37,324 bases of DNA, taken from contig SVGQ01000016.1 in the NCBI GenBank assembly GCA_015056245.1, positions 1 through 37,324 of the forward strand, written 5' to 3'. A model generated the notes under the pieces. That model worked only from the letters and a program-made list of their open reading frames with translations, had not been told where the DNA came from and did no database searches. This document shows, piece after piece, positions 1 to 10,953 of this stretch (its first letter is position 1; the number at the start of each line of letters is the position of its first letter). This DNA is from Clostridiales bacterium (GTDB lineage: Bacteria > Bacillota > Clostridia > Christensenellales > Aristaeellaceae). A program made the translations under genes and the position numbers.

Positions 1-240
1 GAGCAGCATGTTCTCGATCTGGGAAACCTGGGTAGCAACGTCGTTGTTGGCGTACTGCAGGTCAACTTCGTAGCCAGCAGCTTCCAGCTGCTTCTTCATG
101 TTGTCGCCGTCCTGAATCCAGCGCTGGAGGTCCATGGTGGGCATAGCCACGCCGACCTTCTTGGGGGCTTCAGCGGAAGCAACAGTCAGCAGAGAGAGGG
201 AGAGAACCAGAACCAAGAGGATGGATACCAACTTTTTCAT
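1..240 (-). CDS. Sugar ABC transporter substrate-binding protein, N-terminal part (cut by window edge)
   Basis: The first 80 codons of a leftward gene are present; the rest lies outside the window. The start ATG is at 238-240, behind a good AAAGGAG ribosome site. Residues 1 to about 23 form a signal peptide: MKK, a long Leu/Val core, then an ASA-type cleavage site. No lipobox cysteine is seen. The mature start has the KKVGVAMPTMDLQRWIQDG pattern, followed by an AAGYEV segment and QVSQIENML. This pattern is typical of periplasmic-binding-protein type 1 sugar receptors of the XylF/ChvE kind. By family it would capture a monosaccharide outside the membrane for an ABC permease, whose genes should lie to the left. 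The sugar cannot be told from this fragment. Confidence 0.82.
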   Translation of the reverse strand, partial: MKKLVSILLVLVLSLSLLTVASAEAPKKVGVAMPTMDLQRWIQDGDNMKKQLEAAGYEVDLQYANNDVATQVSQIENMLL

Positions 241-266
241 AAGTCAGTCACTCCTTTTATAAATTT

Positions 267-324
267 GGCTCATCGAGCTGAGCCATAGGAAACAAAACTT
301 TACAAGAAAACCAAAAGGTTTTCT
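267..324 (-). other. Two small hairpins in the leader of the sugar-binding protein gene
   Basis: Two inverted repeats lie in the untranslated leader. At 305-324 AGAAAACC pairs with GGTTTTCT around a 4-base loop. At 267-284 GGCTCA pairs with TGAGCC around a 6-base loop, just upstream of the ribosome site. They could tune message stability or translation, or be an operator. No known riboswitch is recognised. Confidence 0.35.
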
Positions 325-364
325 CAGGGGTTTGGTAACATAGTTGCTTAATCAATGTGCAATA

Positions 365-393
365 AGCATACATCAAATCACAGATGTTGTCAA
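365..393 (-). promoter_or_regulatory. Promoter of the sugar-binding protein gene
   Basis: On the minus strand there is a perfect TTGACA (-35, 388-393), a 17-base spacer and TATGCT (-10, 365-370). It leaves a leader of about 115 bases before the start codon at 240. Confidence 0.6.
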
Positions 394-486
394 CGGTATT
401 TTTTTGTCCATTTTATTCAAACTATTGCCCATGGGATGAAAATCCGAATCACAATGGATTATTTAGGCGAAATCTAAATTTTTGCC

Positions 487-515
487 TTTACTTTTTGCGC
501 TTCTTTTAGTATAAT
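487..515 (+). promoter_or_regulatory. Promoter of the T-box/ileS transcript
   Basis: TTTACT (487-492), a 17-base spacer and a perfect TATAAT (510-515) lie directly upstream of the T-box leader. Transcription would start near 522. Confidence 0.6.
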
Positions 516-521
516 CCATGA

Positions 522-783
522 GAATAGCAACGACGGGGACGGCATTCGCCACTCCCTTCGGTTAAGCGAATCCGGGTTGGTGCGAGCCGGATACCGAAGC
601 GCGTATGTCCTATCACCCCTGAGCTGGAAGCCTGAGCAGGTCTGTTAGGGCTTTCCGGGAGCTCCCGTGACAGAGCATGCCGATCATGGGTCGGCGCAGA
701 GTGGGCAGCTTGGCTGCCAAAGCGGGTGGTACCGCGGATTGATGCAATCATCATCCGTCCCGATAGCCTCGGGACGGTTTTTT
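522..783 (+). promoter_or_regulatory. T-box riboswitch, isoleucine-specific, leader of ileS
   Basis: This is a tRNA-sensing leader. The diagnostic T-box sequence with its GGGTGGTACCGCG core lies at 724-736. Inside it, TGGT (727-730) is placed to pair with the tRNA 3' end; its last base fits the adenine discriminator of tRNA-Ile. Stem I shows the usual distal-loop sequence GGTTGGTGCGAGCC near 574-587. A specifier-loop candidate ATC (Ile codon) is at 612-614, within CCTATCACCCCTGAG. A terminator at 755-783 competes with the antiterminator. By family behaviour, uncharged tRNA-Ile would bind and allow read-through into ileS when isoleucine is short. Short open frames crossing the leader are treated as chance. 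Confidence 0.93.
755..783 (+). terminator. T-box intrinsic terminator
   Basis: A perfect 9-bp stem (755-763 with 769-777), a 5-base loop and six T (778-783). Its position just after the T-box core makes it the regulated terminator of the leader. Confidence 0.92.
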
Positions 784-853
784 CATACCCAAAACCGACC
801 GCTGGGGCAAGAACAATTCAGCAGCAAATGGCTGCAAGGAGGAAGGAAACACA

Positions 854-3800
854 ATGTATCGCAAGGTTCCAACGGACATGAACTTCGTCGAGCGCGAAAA
901 AGAAACCCTTGCCATGTGGAAGGAAAAGGATATCATCCGCAAGAGCTTCCACGCCAACGAGGGCAATGAGCGCTTCACTTTCTTCGATGGCCCGCCCACG
1001 GCGAACGGCCGTCCCCACATCGGTCATATCGAAACCCGCGCCATCAAGGATTTGATCCCGCGCTTCCAGGCCATGAAGGGCAAGGATGTGCTCCGCAAGG
1101 CTGGCTGGGATACCCACGGCCTGCCTGTTGAGCTGGAAGTGGAAAAGATCCTCGGTTTGGACGGCAAGCCCCAGATCGAAGCCTATGGCATCGAGCCCTT
1201 CATCAAAGAATGTAAGAAGAGCGTCTGGAAGTATCAGTCCGAGTGGGAAGAGATGAGCGACCGTGTTGCCTTCTGGGCTGACATGGAAAATCCCTACATC
1301 ACCTATAAGGATGATTACATCGAGTCCGAGTGGTGGAGCCTGAAGACCATCCATGACAAGGGCTTGCTCTATCTGGGCCATAAGATCGCTCCCTACTGCC
1401 CCCGCTGCGGCACCGCCCTTTCCAGCCATGAAGTGGCGCAGGGCTATAAGAATGTAAAGGAAACTTCCGCTTTTGTGCTGTTCAAGGCCAAGGCTTGGGA
1501 AGATACCTACTTCCTGGCCTGGACCACCACGCCCTGGACGCTGCCCAGCAACCTGGCGCTGTGCGTCAATCCCCAGGATCTGTACGCCCGCTTTACCATC
1601 GAAGGCAAGAATTATGTGATGGCTAAGGCTCTGATGGATACCGTCTTTGGCGAGAAGGCCAAGGATGCTGTCATCCATGAGGAAATGCCCGGCGCTGAGC
1701 TGGCTGGCAAGGAATACGAGCCGCTGTTCGACTTCGCTGTCGGCAAGCTGGATAAGCCCGCCTGGCGTGTGGTCTGCGATGATTACGTTACCATGACCGA
1801 TGGTTCCGGTATCGTTCACATCGCTCCCGCTTTCGGTGAGGATGACAACCGCGTATGTCAGGCCAACGACATTCCTTTTGTGAATTTTGTGGATACCCAG
1901 GGCTGCATGACCGCCGACACCAAGTGGCCTGGCGTGTTCGTCAAGGATGCCGACCAACTGATCCTTGACGATCTGAAAGAACGCGGCCTCTTGTTTGCAG
2001 CTGTTCCCTTTGCCCACGACTATCCCTTCTGCTGGCGCTGCAATACGCCCCTGCTGTACTACCCCCGTCCCACCTGGTACATCAAGATGACCGCTGTGCG
2101 CGATCAGCTGGTTGCCAACAATCGCACCATCAACTGGATGCCCGACAACATCAAGGAAGGCCGTATGGGCACCTGGCTGGAGAATGTGCATGACTGGGGT
2201 CTCAGCCGCGAGCGTTACTGGGGTACTCCACTGCCCATCTGGCGCTGCGAAGAAGGCCACATCCATGTGATCGGCTCCAAGCAGGAACTGCGCGAAATGG
2301 CCACCACTGAAGTGGACGAGATTGAACTGCACCGTCCCTATGTGGATGAGATCCAGATCACCTGCCCCGAGTGCGGCAAGCCTATGACCCGCGTCAGCGA
2401 TGTTATCGACTGCTGGTACGATTCCGGCTCCATGCCCTTCGCTCAGTGGCACTATCCCTTTGAAAACAAAGAAGTGTTCGAGAAACGCTTCCCCGCTGAT
2501 TTCATCTCCGAAGCCATCGACCAGACCCGCGGTTGGTTCTACACGCTGGAAGCCATCAGCACCCTGCTGTTTGACAAGGCTCCCTTCCAAAATTGCATCG
2601 TCATGGGTCACGTACAGGATGCGGAAGGCCGCAAGATGTCCAAGCACATCGGCAACGTGGTGGATCCGTGGTCTGTGCTCAACAAGCAGGGCGCAGACGC
2701 TGTCCGCTGGTACTTCTATACCGCCGGCGCTCCGTGGCTGCCCAGCCGTTTCAGCGATGAGGCCGTCAACGAAGGTCAGCGCAAGTTCATGGGCACTCTG
2801 CAGAACACCTATGCGTTCTTTGTGCTCTATGCCAACATCGACAATTTCGATCCCGCCAAACATCCGCTGGATAAGGTGAACCTGACCCTAATGGATAAGT
2901 GGATCCTGAGCCGTCTCAACCAGTTGATCAAGCAGGTGGACGAGGATCTGACCGCTTTCCGCATCCCCGAGCCCGCCAACGCCATCACCAAGTTTGTGGA
3001 TGACCTGAGCAACTGGTACGTGCGTCGCGGTCGCGAACGCTTCTGGGGCAAGGGCATGGATGACACCAAGGAAGCCGCTTTCGCCACCCTGTACCATGTG
3101 CTTGTGACCCTGTCCAAGGTGATCGCTCCCTTCGTTCCCTTCATGGCTGAAGATATCTATCAGAATTTGGTGTGCACCGTGGACAAGAACGCTCCCGAGA
3201 GCGTGCACCTGTGCCGCTTCCCCGAAGCTGACGAGAGCCTGATTGACGAAAACCTGAACACCCAGATGAGCGCTCTGTTGGAGGTTGTCAGTCTGGGCCG
3301 CGCCCTGCGCGCTTCTGCCAACCTGAAGGTTCGTCAGCCTCTGCAGACCCTGTACGTGAAGGGTACCAGCTTTGACGAGCAGTTCGGCGAGCTGGCCGAG
3401 GACGAGCTGAACGTGAAGAGCGTGATCTTCACCGATGATGCCCGTGCCTTCACCACCTACAACCTGAAGCCCCAGATGCGTACCCTTGGACCCAAGTACG
3501 GCAAGCTCTTGGGCAAGATCGGCGCTGCGCTGAAGGAAGCGGACGGCAACGATGTGATGGATACCTTCGCCCGCGGCGAGAACTTCACCTTCACCGTGGA
3601 GGATACCGAAGTGGTGCTCTCCAAGGACGATGTGCTGGCTGAGGCCACTCAGAAGCCCGGCTTCGCCGCTCAGTCCGATGGCGATGTGACGGTGGTATTC
3701 GACTGCAACCTGACCCCCGAACTGATCGCCGAAGGCTATCAGCGCGAGGTGGTCTCCAAGCTGCAGACCATGCGTAAGGAAGCTGATTTCGAAGTCAGCG

Positions 3801-3985
3801 ACCGCATCACCGTCACCTATCAGGCAGACGAAGAACTGACCGCTGCCATCGAGGCTGGCAAGAGCTTCATCATGCAGAGCGTGCTGGCTGAAAGCATGGA
3901 AAGCGCTGCCGCTGCCGATGGCGCCATCGCCAAGGAATGGAACATCAACGGCAAGAAAGCCACGCTGGCGATCTGCAAGGCATAA
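854..3985 (+). CDS. ileS: Isoleucyl-tRNA synthetase
   Basis: This cytoplasmic class I aminoacyl-tRNA synthetase charges tRNA-Ile with isoleucine. It has 1043 residues. The ATP-site motifs are clear: GRPHIGH, with HIGH at residues 55-58, and KMSKH at 594-598, where the last residue is His rather than the usual Ser. Cysteine pairs such as CPRCGTALSSHEVAQGY (near 183) and CPECGKP are also visible. The length, above the roughly 920-940 residues of the E. coli type, and motifs such as GLLYLGHKIAPYCPRCG suggest the long, eukaryote-like IleS2 form. That subtype is inferred; mupirocin response cannot be read from it. The start ATG follows GGAGGAAGG. Control by the T-box fixes the amino acid specificity independently of homology. 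Confidence 0.97.
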   Translation: MYRKVPTDMNFVEREKETLAMWKEKDIIRKSFHANEGNERFTFFDGPPTANGRPHIGHIETRAIKDLIPRFQAMKGKDVLRKAGWDTHGLPVELEVEKILGLDGKPQIEAYGIEPFIKECKKSVWKYQSEWEEMSDRVAFWADMENPYITYKDDYIESEWWSLKTIHDKGLLYLGHKIAPYCPRCGTALSSHEVAQGYKNVKETSAFVLFKAKAWEDTYFLAWTTTPWTLPSNLALCVNPQDLYARFTIEGKNYVMAKALMDTVFGEKAKDAVIHEEMPGAELAGKEYEPLFDFAVGKLDKPAWRVVCDDYVTMTDGSGIVHIAPAFGEDDNRVCQANDIPFVNFVDTQGCMTADTKWPGVFVKDADQLILDDLKERGLLFAAVPFAHDYPFCWRCNTPLLYYPRPTWYIKMTAVRDQLVANNRTINWMPDNIKEGRMGTWLENVHDWGLSRERYWGTPLPIWRCEEGHIHVIGSKQELREMATTEVDEIELHRPYVDEIQITCPECGKPMTRVSDVIDCWYDSGSMPFAQWHYPFENKEVFEKRFPADFISEAIDQTRGWFYTLEAISTLLFDKAPFQNCIVMGHVQDAEGRKMSKHIGNVVDPWSVLNKQGADAVRWYFYTAGAPWLPSRFSDEAVNEGQRKFMGTLQNTYAFFVLYANIDNFDPAKHPLDKVNLTLMDKWILSRLNQLIKQVDEDLTAFRIPEPANAITKFVDDLSNWYVRRGRERFWGKGMDDTKEAAFATLYHVLVTLSKVIAPFVPFMAEDIYQNLVCTVDKNAPESVHLCRFPEADESLIDENLNTQMSALLEVVSLGRALRASANLKVRQPLQTLYVKGTSFDEQFGELAEDELNVKSVIFTDDARAFTTYNLKPQMRTLGPKYGKLLGKIGAALKEADGNDVMDTFARGENFTFTVEDTEVVLSKDDVLAEATQKPGFAAQSDGDVTVVFDCNLTPELIAEGYQREVVSKLQTMRKEADFEVSDRITVTYQADEELTAAIEAGKSFIMQSVLAESMESAAAADGAIAKEWNINGKKATLAICKA

Positions 3986-3999
3986 AACACAATCAACAA

Positions 4000-4021
4000 G
4001 GGCGGAGTCTCGGCTCCGCCC
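4000..4021 (+). terminator. Possible weak terminator after ileS
   Basis: A perfect 8-bp GC-rich stem (4000-4007 with 4014-4021) and a 6-base loop, followed only by GCTTTCAAG rather than a clear T run. It may be leaky, letting ileS transcription continue into the genes at 4049-9053. Confidence 0.45.
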
Positions 4022-4048
4022 GCTTTCAAGTATTAAAGGAGAAAACGC

Positions 4049-4913
4049 ATGTATCTTTGCGACCAATGGCAAGACTACGAAGTGCTGGATACCGGCGATG
4101 GCGAAAAGCTGGAACGGTGGGGGAAGATCATCCTTCGCCGTCCCGACCCGCAGGTGATCTGGCCTAAGGCCAAGCCCGAACTGTGGAACCGGGCGCAGGC
4201 CACCTACAGCCGTGCCGAAACCGGCGGCGGTCACTGGGATTTCAAGGAAAAGTTGCCCGAACGCTGGACCATCAACCTGAACAATCTGAAATTCTATGTG
4301 AAGCCCACTGGCTTCAAACATACCGGTCTGTTCCCTGAGCAGGCTGCCAACTGGCTGTGGATGCAGGAACGCATCCGCAATACCGCCAGCTTCGGTCACC
4401 AGCCCAAGATCCTGAACCTGTTTGCCTACACTGGCGGCGCTACCATTGCCTGCGCTGCTGCCGGCGCGCATGTGACTCATGTGGATGCCGCCAAGGGCAT
4501 GGTGCAGTGGGCTAAAGAAAACCGTGACCTGACCGGTATTCATGAATCTTACACCCGCTTCATCGTTGAGGATGCCAAGGCCTTTGTGCGCCGCGAACTG
4601 CGCCGTGGCAACAGCTATGATGGCATTCTGATGGATCCCCCCAGCTATGGGCGTGGCCCCGGCGGCGAGGTGTGGAAGCTGGAAGATGAGCTGTATGATC
4701 TGGTGGATCTGGCTGCCCAAGCCATGAGCGATACGCCTTTGTTCTTCCTGATCAATGGCTATACCACCGGCTTCTCTGCCAGCGTGCTGGGCAACATCGC
4801 CCGCCGCTGTCTGTGCGACCGTTTTGGCGGCAAGGCTGAAGCGGAAGAGCTGGCGCTGGCTGTCACCAGCGGCGGCGTGCTGCCCTGCGGCACCACGGCA
4901 AGGTGGACACCCG

Positions 4914-4921
<8 letters not shown>
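4049..4921 (+). CDS. Class I SAM-dependent methyltransferase, rRNA-methyltransferase-like
   Basis: A 290-residue cytoplasmic protein with a Rossmann methyltransferase domain. The SAM-binding motif I is LNLFAYTGGATI near residue 128, followed by an acidic VDAAKGM segment. The catalytic-type motif DPPSYGRG lies near residue 197. The layout matches the RlmI/RlmK-like group (Methyltrans_SAM family) that methylates cytosine C5 or guanine in rRNA. No PUA domain is seen at the N-terminus. The start ATG follows AAAGGAG. Its stop codon overlaps the start of the pseudouridine synthase gene by 8 bases, so translation of the two is probably coupled. This supports an RNA-modification role. The exact target is unknown. 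Confidence 0.85.
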
Positions 4922-6769
<1,848 letters not shown>

Positions 6770-6791
6770 TGCAATAAGGAAGGTGCGAACC

Positions 6792-7862
6792 ATGTCCAAT
6801 ATCATGGCAATCGAAACCGTTGCGCTGGATGATCAGAACAGCCAGCTGGTATTGATTGATCAGACTCAGCTGCCGAACCGGGTGGAGATCCTCCATCTGA
6901 GCACACAGGAAGAGATCCGGGAGGCCATTTATCTGCTGAAGGTGCGCGGTGCGCCTGCCATCGGCGTAGCGGCAGCTTTCGGTATTTATCTGGCTGCCAA
7001 GGGCATCCAGACTGACGATTATACCGCTTTTCTGAATGAATACCGGCAGTGCAGCAAGTATCTGGAAGAGGCCCGTCCCACGGCGGTCAATCTGGCATGG
7101 GCTCTGCGCCGTATGGAGCAGGTGGTGCTGGATCATGCAGACATGCCCGTTGCGGAGATCAAGGCCTTGCTGCTGAAGGAATGCAATGCCATCAAGGATG
7201 AGGATACGGACATGTGCCGCCGTATTGGCGAGCATGGCCTCAGCGTCCTCAAGGATGGAGACGGCGTGCTGACCCATTGCAACGCAGGTCAGCTGGCTAC
7301 TTCCAAGTATGGTACCGCTCTTGCGCCCATTCATCTGGGTCGGGAACGCGGCATGCAGTTCCGTGTGTACACCGACGAAACCCGTCCGTTGTTGCAGGGC
7401 GCGCGCCTGTCTGCCTTCGAGCTGATGGCAGACGGCGTGGATACCACCGTCATCTGTGACAACATGGCTTCGCAGGTCATGAAGAACGGCTGGGTGAACG
7501 CTGTGTTTGTGGGCTGCGACCGGGTGGCTGCCAATGGCGATGCCTGCAATAAGATCGGCACTTCCGGTGTTGCGATTCTTGCCAAGCACTACGGCATTCC
7601 TTTCTATGTGCTGGGACCCACCTCCACCATCGATCTGGACACGCCCACCGGTGATGATATCGTCATCGAGCAGCGGCCTGCCCATGAAGTGACCGATATG
7701 TGGTACGAAAAGCCCATGGCACCGCAAGGCGTTAAGGTGTACAATCCCGCCTTCGATGTGACCGACCATGAGCTGATCACCGGCATCATCACCGAGCACG
7801 GCATCGCGAAACCGCCCTATACAGAAAGCCTCAAGGCTTTGTTTGAAAAGAAGAATCACTAA
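6792..7862 (+). CDS. mtnA: S-methyl-5-thioribose-1-phosphate isomerase
   Basis: A 356-residue member of the eIF2B-alpha-like sugar-phosphate isomerase family. It converts the aldose methylthioribose-1-phosphate to the ketose in methionine salvage. Motifs are [15 protein letters not shown] (residues 50-64), [10 protein letters not shown] with catalytic-type Cys163, and [17 protein letters not shown] with Asp243. These are the Cys/Asp pair known from B. subtilis MtnA. The ATG at 6792 is preferred over an in-frame GTG at 6783, because AAGGAAGG lies about 8 bases before the ATG. Other methionine-salvage genes (mtnK, mtnN) are absent nearby, so a related ribose-1,5-bisphosphate isomerase is an alternative. 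The length and the NAGQLAT segment favour MtnA. Confidence 0.88.
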   Translation: MSNIMAIETVALDDQNSQLVLIDQTQLPNRVEILHLSTQEEIREAIYLLKVRGAPAIGVAAAFGIYLAAKGIQTDDYTAFLNEYRQCSKYLEEARPTAVNLAWALRRMEQVVLDHADMPVAEIKALLLKECNAIKDEDTDMCRRIGEHGLSVLKDGDGVLTHCNAGQLATSKYGTALAPIHLGRERGMQFRVYTDETRPLLQGARLSAFELMADGVDTTVICDNMASQVMKNGWVNAVFVGCDRVAANGDACNKIGTSGVAILAKHYGIPFYVLGPTSTIDLDTPTGDDIVIEQRPAHEVTDMWYEKPMAPQGVKVYNPAFDVTDHELITGIITEHGIAKPPYTESLKALFEKKNH

Positions 7863-7883
7863 TTCTTCAAGGAGGAAGTACAG

Positions 7884-9053
7884 ATGAATGTACAGCAGCG
7901 TGTGACCCAATGTCTGGAAGCTGCCATCAACAATAACGAAGCCGCTGGCCTGACGGTGCTGGTGCGCAGGAATGGTCAGGAAGTGTTCTATGCCGAAAGC
8001 GGCTATGCCAACAAGGAAAGCAGCAAGCCCATCCGGCGGGACAGTATTTTCCGCCTGTACAGCCAGTCCAAGCCCATCACTGCTGCGGCTGTTGTTCTGC
8101 TGGCTGAGCGTGGTATCATTGACCTAATGGATCCCATCGAGAAGTTCCTGCCGGGCTTCCGCAAACAGCAGGTCGTCACGGAAAGTGGCCTTGTTCCTGC
8201 CATGCGCAGCGCTACTGTATTGGATATGCTGGGCATGACCGCCGGTCTTTCCTATCCCGGAGAGGATGCGGCAGGCCAGTATGCTGCCCGTGTATTTGAA
8301 GAAAACGACAAGCTGATCGCCGCAGGTGGCGGGATGGACACCGTGACATTCTGCAACCGTCTGGGCGAGCAGCCGGTGGCATTCCAACCCGGCAGCCATT
8401 TCCGTTACAGCACCTGTGCCGATATTCTGGGCGCGGTGGTGGAGGTGGCCTCCGGCAAGAAGTTCGGCGACTTCCTCAAAGAAGAAATCTTTGAACCGCT
8501 GGGTATGAAGGATACGGATTTCTACGTTCCTGCCGAGAAGATGGAGCGTTTCGTGACAGCGTACTACCGCAGCGAAAACGGTGTGCAACCTTGGCTGGGC
8601 CGCAATCTGTGCGTGGGTGTATATGACCACATGCCCGCGTTCCAGTCCGGCGGCGCAGGTCTCGTTTCCACCTTGGATGATTACGCAGCTTTTACCCAGA
8701 TGCTGCTCAATGGTGGTCAATACAATGGACACCGCATCCTGAGCCCCGCAGGTGTTAAGTTCCTGACCACCCCACAACTGGGCTGGAACCAGCAGTTTGA
8801 CGTGTGGGACAGTCTGGAAGGTTTCAGCTACGGCAAACTGATGCGTGTATGCACGGAGCCGGGCCGTTATCCCGGATTTGCCTGCAAGGATGAATATGGC
8901 TGGGATGGCTGGTTGGGTACCTACTTTGCCAATCTGCCCAACGAAAACCTTACCATCCTGCTGATGCAGAACACCACCGATGCCGGCACCACCACCATTA
9001 CCCGCAAGGTGCGCAACATCATTCTGGCAGCGCTCAGCAATGGTGAGATCTGA
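7884..9053 (+). CDS. Serine hydrolase of the beta-lactamase class C / esterase fold
   Basis: A 389-residue protein of the beta-lactamase-related family (COG1680-like). The SxxK motif is Ser60-Gln-Ser-Lys63 (LYSQSKPIT), with Ser60 the likely nucleophile. A Tyr-x-x motif, RYSTCADILG, has Tyr175. There is no signal peptide, so it should be cytoplasmic. That argues against a defensive beta-lactamase and for an esterase- or peptidase-like hydrolase such as the EstB type. The start ATG follows AAGGAGGAAG. It lies 21 bases after mtnA and is probably the last gene of the 4049-9053 operon. The substrate is unknown. It is not linked to the BlaI/BlaR1 pair downstream, which is on the other strand. Confidence 0.85.
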   Translation: MNVQQRVTQCLEAAINNNEAAGLTVLVRRNGQEVFYAESGYANKESSKPIRRDSIFRLYSQSKPITAAAVVLLAERGIIDLMDPIEKFLPGFRKQQVVTESGLVPAMRSATVLDMLGMTAGLSYPGEDAAGQYAARVFEENDKLIAAGGGMDTVTFCNRLGEQPVAFQPGSHFRYSTCADILGAVVEVASGKKFGDFLKEEIFEPLGMKDTDFYVPAEKMERFVTAYYRSENGVQPWLGRNLCVGVYDHMPAFQSGGAGLVSTLDDYAAFTQMLLNGGQYNGHRILSPAGVKFLTTPQLGWNQQFDVWDSLEGFSYGKLMRVCTEPGRYPGFACKDEYGWDGWLGTYFANLPNENLTILLMQNTTDAGTTTITRKVRNIILAALSNGEI

Positions 9054-9070
9054 TTGTGTCGGTTCATACG

Positions 9071-9113
9071 CAAACGCCCGGTATCCGATTTGGTTTCGGA
9101 TACCGGGCGTTTG
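9071..9113. terminator. Large perfect hairpin between convergent genes
   Basis: An uninterrupted 18-bp inverted repeat (9071-9088 with 9096-9113) with a 7-base loop lies between two genes facing each other. It could stop transcription from both sides, but neither side has a proper T run, so efficiency is uncertain. Confidence 0.6.
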
Positions 9114-9136
9114 TTCTCCGTCGGGAATATGAAACG

Positions 9137-10915
9137 TTACTTTTCTTCTGCCAGCTTCCATTCCAGCTGCAACAGGCTGTTGCCTACCTGCACCTGATCA
9201 GCCTTGATGTAGCCATAAGTGCCATCGGGATCCATCCACATGCCTGCGTGCTGGTTTTGGGGAATGCACACATAGTACCAGTTGCCCTGCTCCATGATGA
9301 TGTGCATGCTGGTTCCTGAGGATACCTCCGCAACCTTGGGGGCAAACAGGCCGGTATTCTCCACAAGGGTGGCATCCTCAGTGGTGATCGCTACCGGTAG
9401 GGACGATGTTCTGCCATAGCAGGGGATTTCATCCACATACACGCCGGAGACATACCCTTCCAGCAAACCGATTTTCACATGATACCAAGGCGCGTCCTTT
9501 CCCTTCTGAGTACCCAGCTTGGTTGCCAGCGTGCCAGCCATCAGGGTTCCCTGATCTTTGGAGTGGGTGGTGGCTTCCTTGCGCAAATGCACCCCGCTGC
9601 ACACAATGATTTCTTCGGAAAAAACCATCACTTCGACGCTGACAGGATCTTTGGCAGCCTCCAGCATGGTGGTGATGTCCAGATAGGGCAGGAGAATGGG
9701 GAGGGTGTAGTTGTTCAGGTTTTGAGCTTTCTCCGTTTGGGTTTTGGGGTCGATGGTGGTCAGAACAATGATGTCGGTGGATTCCCACATCTGATATTGA
9801 ATCTTCGTCGAAGCGTCCGTAAATCGGCAACTGTGAAGAAACGCTGTCATCTCGTTGTTCCTGATCACAGGCCAGACTTCCATAACGACATCCTGATACA
9901 GATCATTTTCCCATGCGATGAGAAATCTGTTTGCATGCAGAACGGACATGGGGTCTTTCCGGGTGATGATGGGATCACAGCCGTCAGGAAGCGCCGTTTG
10001 ACTGATGGGGGTGACGCGCCATTCATCCTCCTGTTGGTCAACAGCGCACAGGATACGTTTTTCTTCTCTCCCCAGAGCGATCAATCCTTCCCCTGCAAGA
10101 ACAGAGTCAGTATCTTCCTGTAGATCAAACTCCATCATGGTGCCGCTGATCACCGTCCATCCTTCCAGCATGGGGTGCTTCAATACATCCACTAATTCAG
10201 GCGGCGTGGCGTGATAAAACTCCGTCAATACGCGAGGATGCTCGTCTTCGACCCGATAACGGGTTACCCCTTCCGCAGTCTCGGCAGGCTGGATACTGGT
10301 CAGCTGATAGGTATCCAGAAACCATTGATACCATTCTGTCACCGCTTCAGGCCATTGCTCAGCATTGCCATAGCAGGAAACAAAGAAATCTTCCAGCGCT
10401 TCCTGCGCTGTATAGGTGGCACTCAGAAGTCCCTTTTCCAAATCTGCATTGGGGGCGAAACCATCCTGTTCCATTATCTCGCCAAAGCGTTGCCGGGCAG
10501 CTTTGTTCCAGTTGGTGAGCAGGTTTTCCTTTTGCACCAGCGTAAGAATATACCGCACACTGTTTTCGCCGGGATAACCTGAATAGCTGCTTCCAAAGGG
10601 CGTGACACTGCTGAGCACCTGACCGTCCGTCAGAGAAAACTGGCTGGTGTACACCCAATCGGGAAAATCAGGGTGCCAGTAGCGCACGGTGGCAATGCCG
10701 TCATGCTCCGTTTGTTCAAAGCAAAAGGCTTCTGCATCTTCAGAGGAATAACCGAATACCTCCGTCAGGCAGCTTTTGGCATAGCTGAGCTGCTCTTCCT
10801 TTTGGTAATAGGTATACCCATTGGCGATGGCACAGGGAAATGCAGCAAGGAGCAAGCTGAATGCCAGCAGACAGCACAGGATTCGTTTTCTTTGCAATAA
10901 TCTGTATACCAACAC
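9137..10915 (-). CDS. Secreted or membrane-anchored protein with C-terminal SH3b domain
   Basis: A 592-residue exported protein. The GTG start at 10915 is 6 bases after GAAGGG. Residues 1-31 are a signal sequence or anchor: Lys/Arg start, CCLLAFSLLLAAFPCA core. The middle, about 35-420, is not recognised, but segments such as LSYAKSCLTEVFGYSSEDA and FSLTDGQVLSS recall PepSY-like folds. Near 435-500 (VCSGVHLRKEATTHSKDQG to GYVSGVYVDE) is an SH3b repeat, a fold that binds cell wall or acts as a spacer. A second SH3-like stretch lies at 510-580. It is the third gene after the BlaI- and BlaR1-like genes (38-base gap), so it is a candidate output of that regulatory pair. Function unknown. Confidence 0.8.
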   Translation of the reverse strand: MLVYRLLQRKRILCCLLAFSLLLAAFPCAIANGYTYYQKEEQLSYAKSCLTEVFGYSSEDAEAFCFEQTEHDGIATVRYWHPDFPDWVYTSQFSLTDGQVLSSVTPFGSSYSGYPGENSVRYILTLVQKENLLTNWNKAARQRFGEIMEQDGFAPNADLEKGLLSATYTAQEALEDFFVSCYGNAEQWPEAVTEWYQWFLDTYQLTSIQPAETAEGVTRYRVEDEHPRVLTEFYHATPPELVDVLKHPMLEGWTVISGTMMEFDLQEDTDSVLAGEGLIALGREEKRILCAVDQQEDEWRVTPISQTALPDGCDPIITRKDPMSVLHANRFLIAWENDLYQDVVMEVWPVIRNNEMTAFLHSCRFTDASTKIQYQMWESTDIIVLTTIDPKTQTEKAQNLNNYTLPILLPYLDITTMLEAAKDPVSVEVMVFSEEIIVCSGVHLRKEATTHSKDQGTLMAGTLATKLGTQKGKDAPWYHVKIGLLEGYVSGVYVDEIPCYGRTSSLPVAITTEDATLVENTGLFAPKVAEVSSGTSMHIIMEQGNWYYVCIPQNQHAGMWMDPDGTYGYIKADQVQVGNSLLQLEWKLAEEK

Positions 10916-10953
10916 AGTTTTCCCTTCTTTCGTATCGATTGTGAATGAATGGT

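Noticed and set aside
667-969. Short rightward open frame over the T-box and the start of ileS
   Set aside because: It runs through the T-box core and terminator, which are structural RNA, and overlaps ileS out of frame.
818-2863. Very long leftward open frame opposite ileS
   Set aside because: It lies fully antisense to a motif-proven gene. Its composition (rich in His, Gly, Ala, Ile) is what the reverse of a GC-biased gene gives. No domain is seen.
4755-4913. Upstream in-frame start of the pseudouridine synthase
   Set aside because: This would place 53 residues inside the preceding gene with Ala/Pro/Arg-rich shadow sequence, and the family start is at 4914.
7884-9053. Annotation as a secreted beta-lactamase controlled by the BlaI/BlaR1 pair
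   Set aside because: It has no signal peptide, lies in another operon on the opposite strand, and its motifs fit the broad esterase/hydrolase branch.
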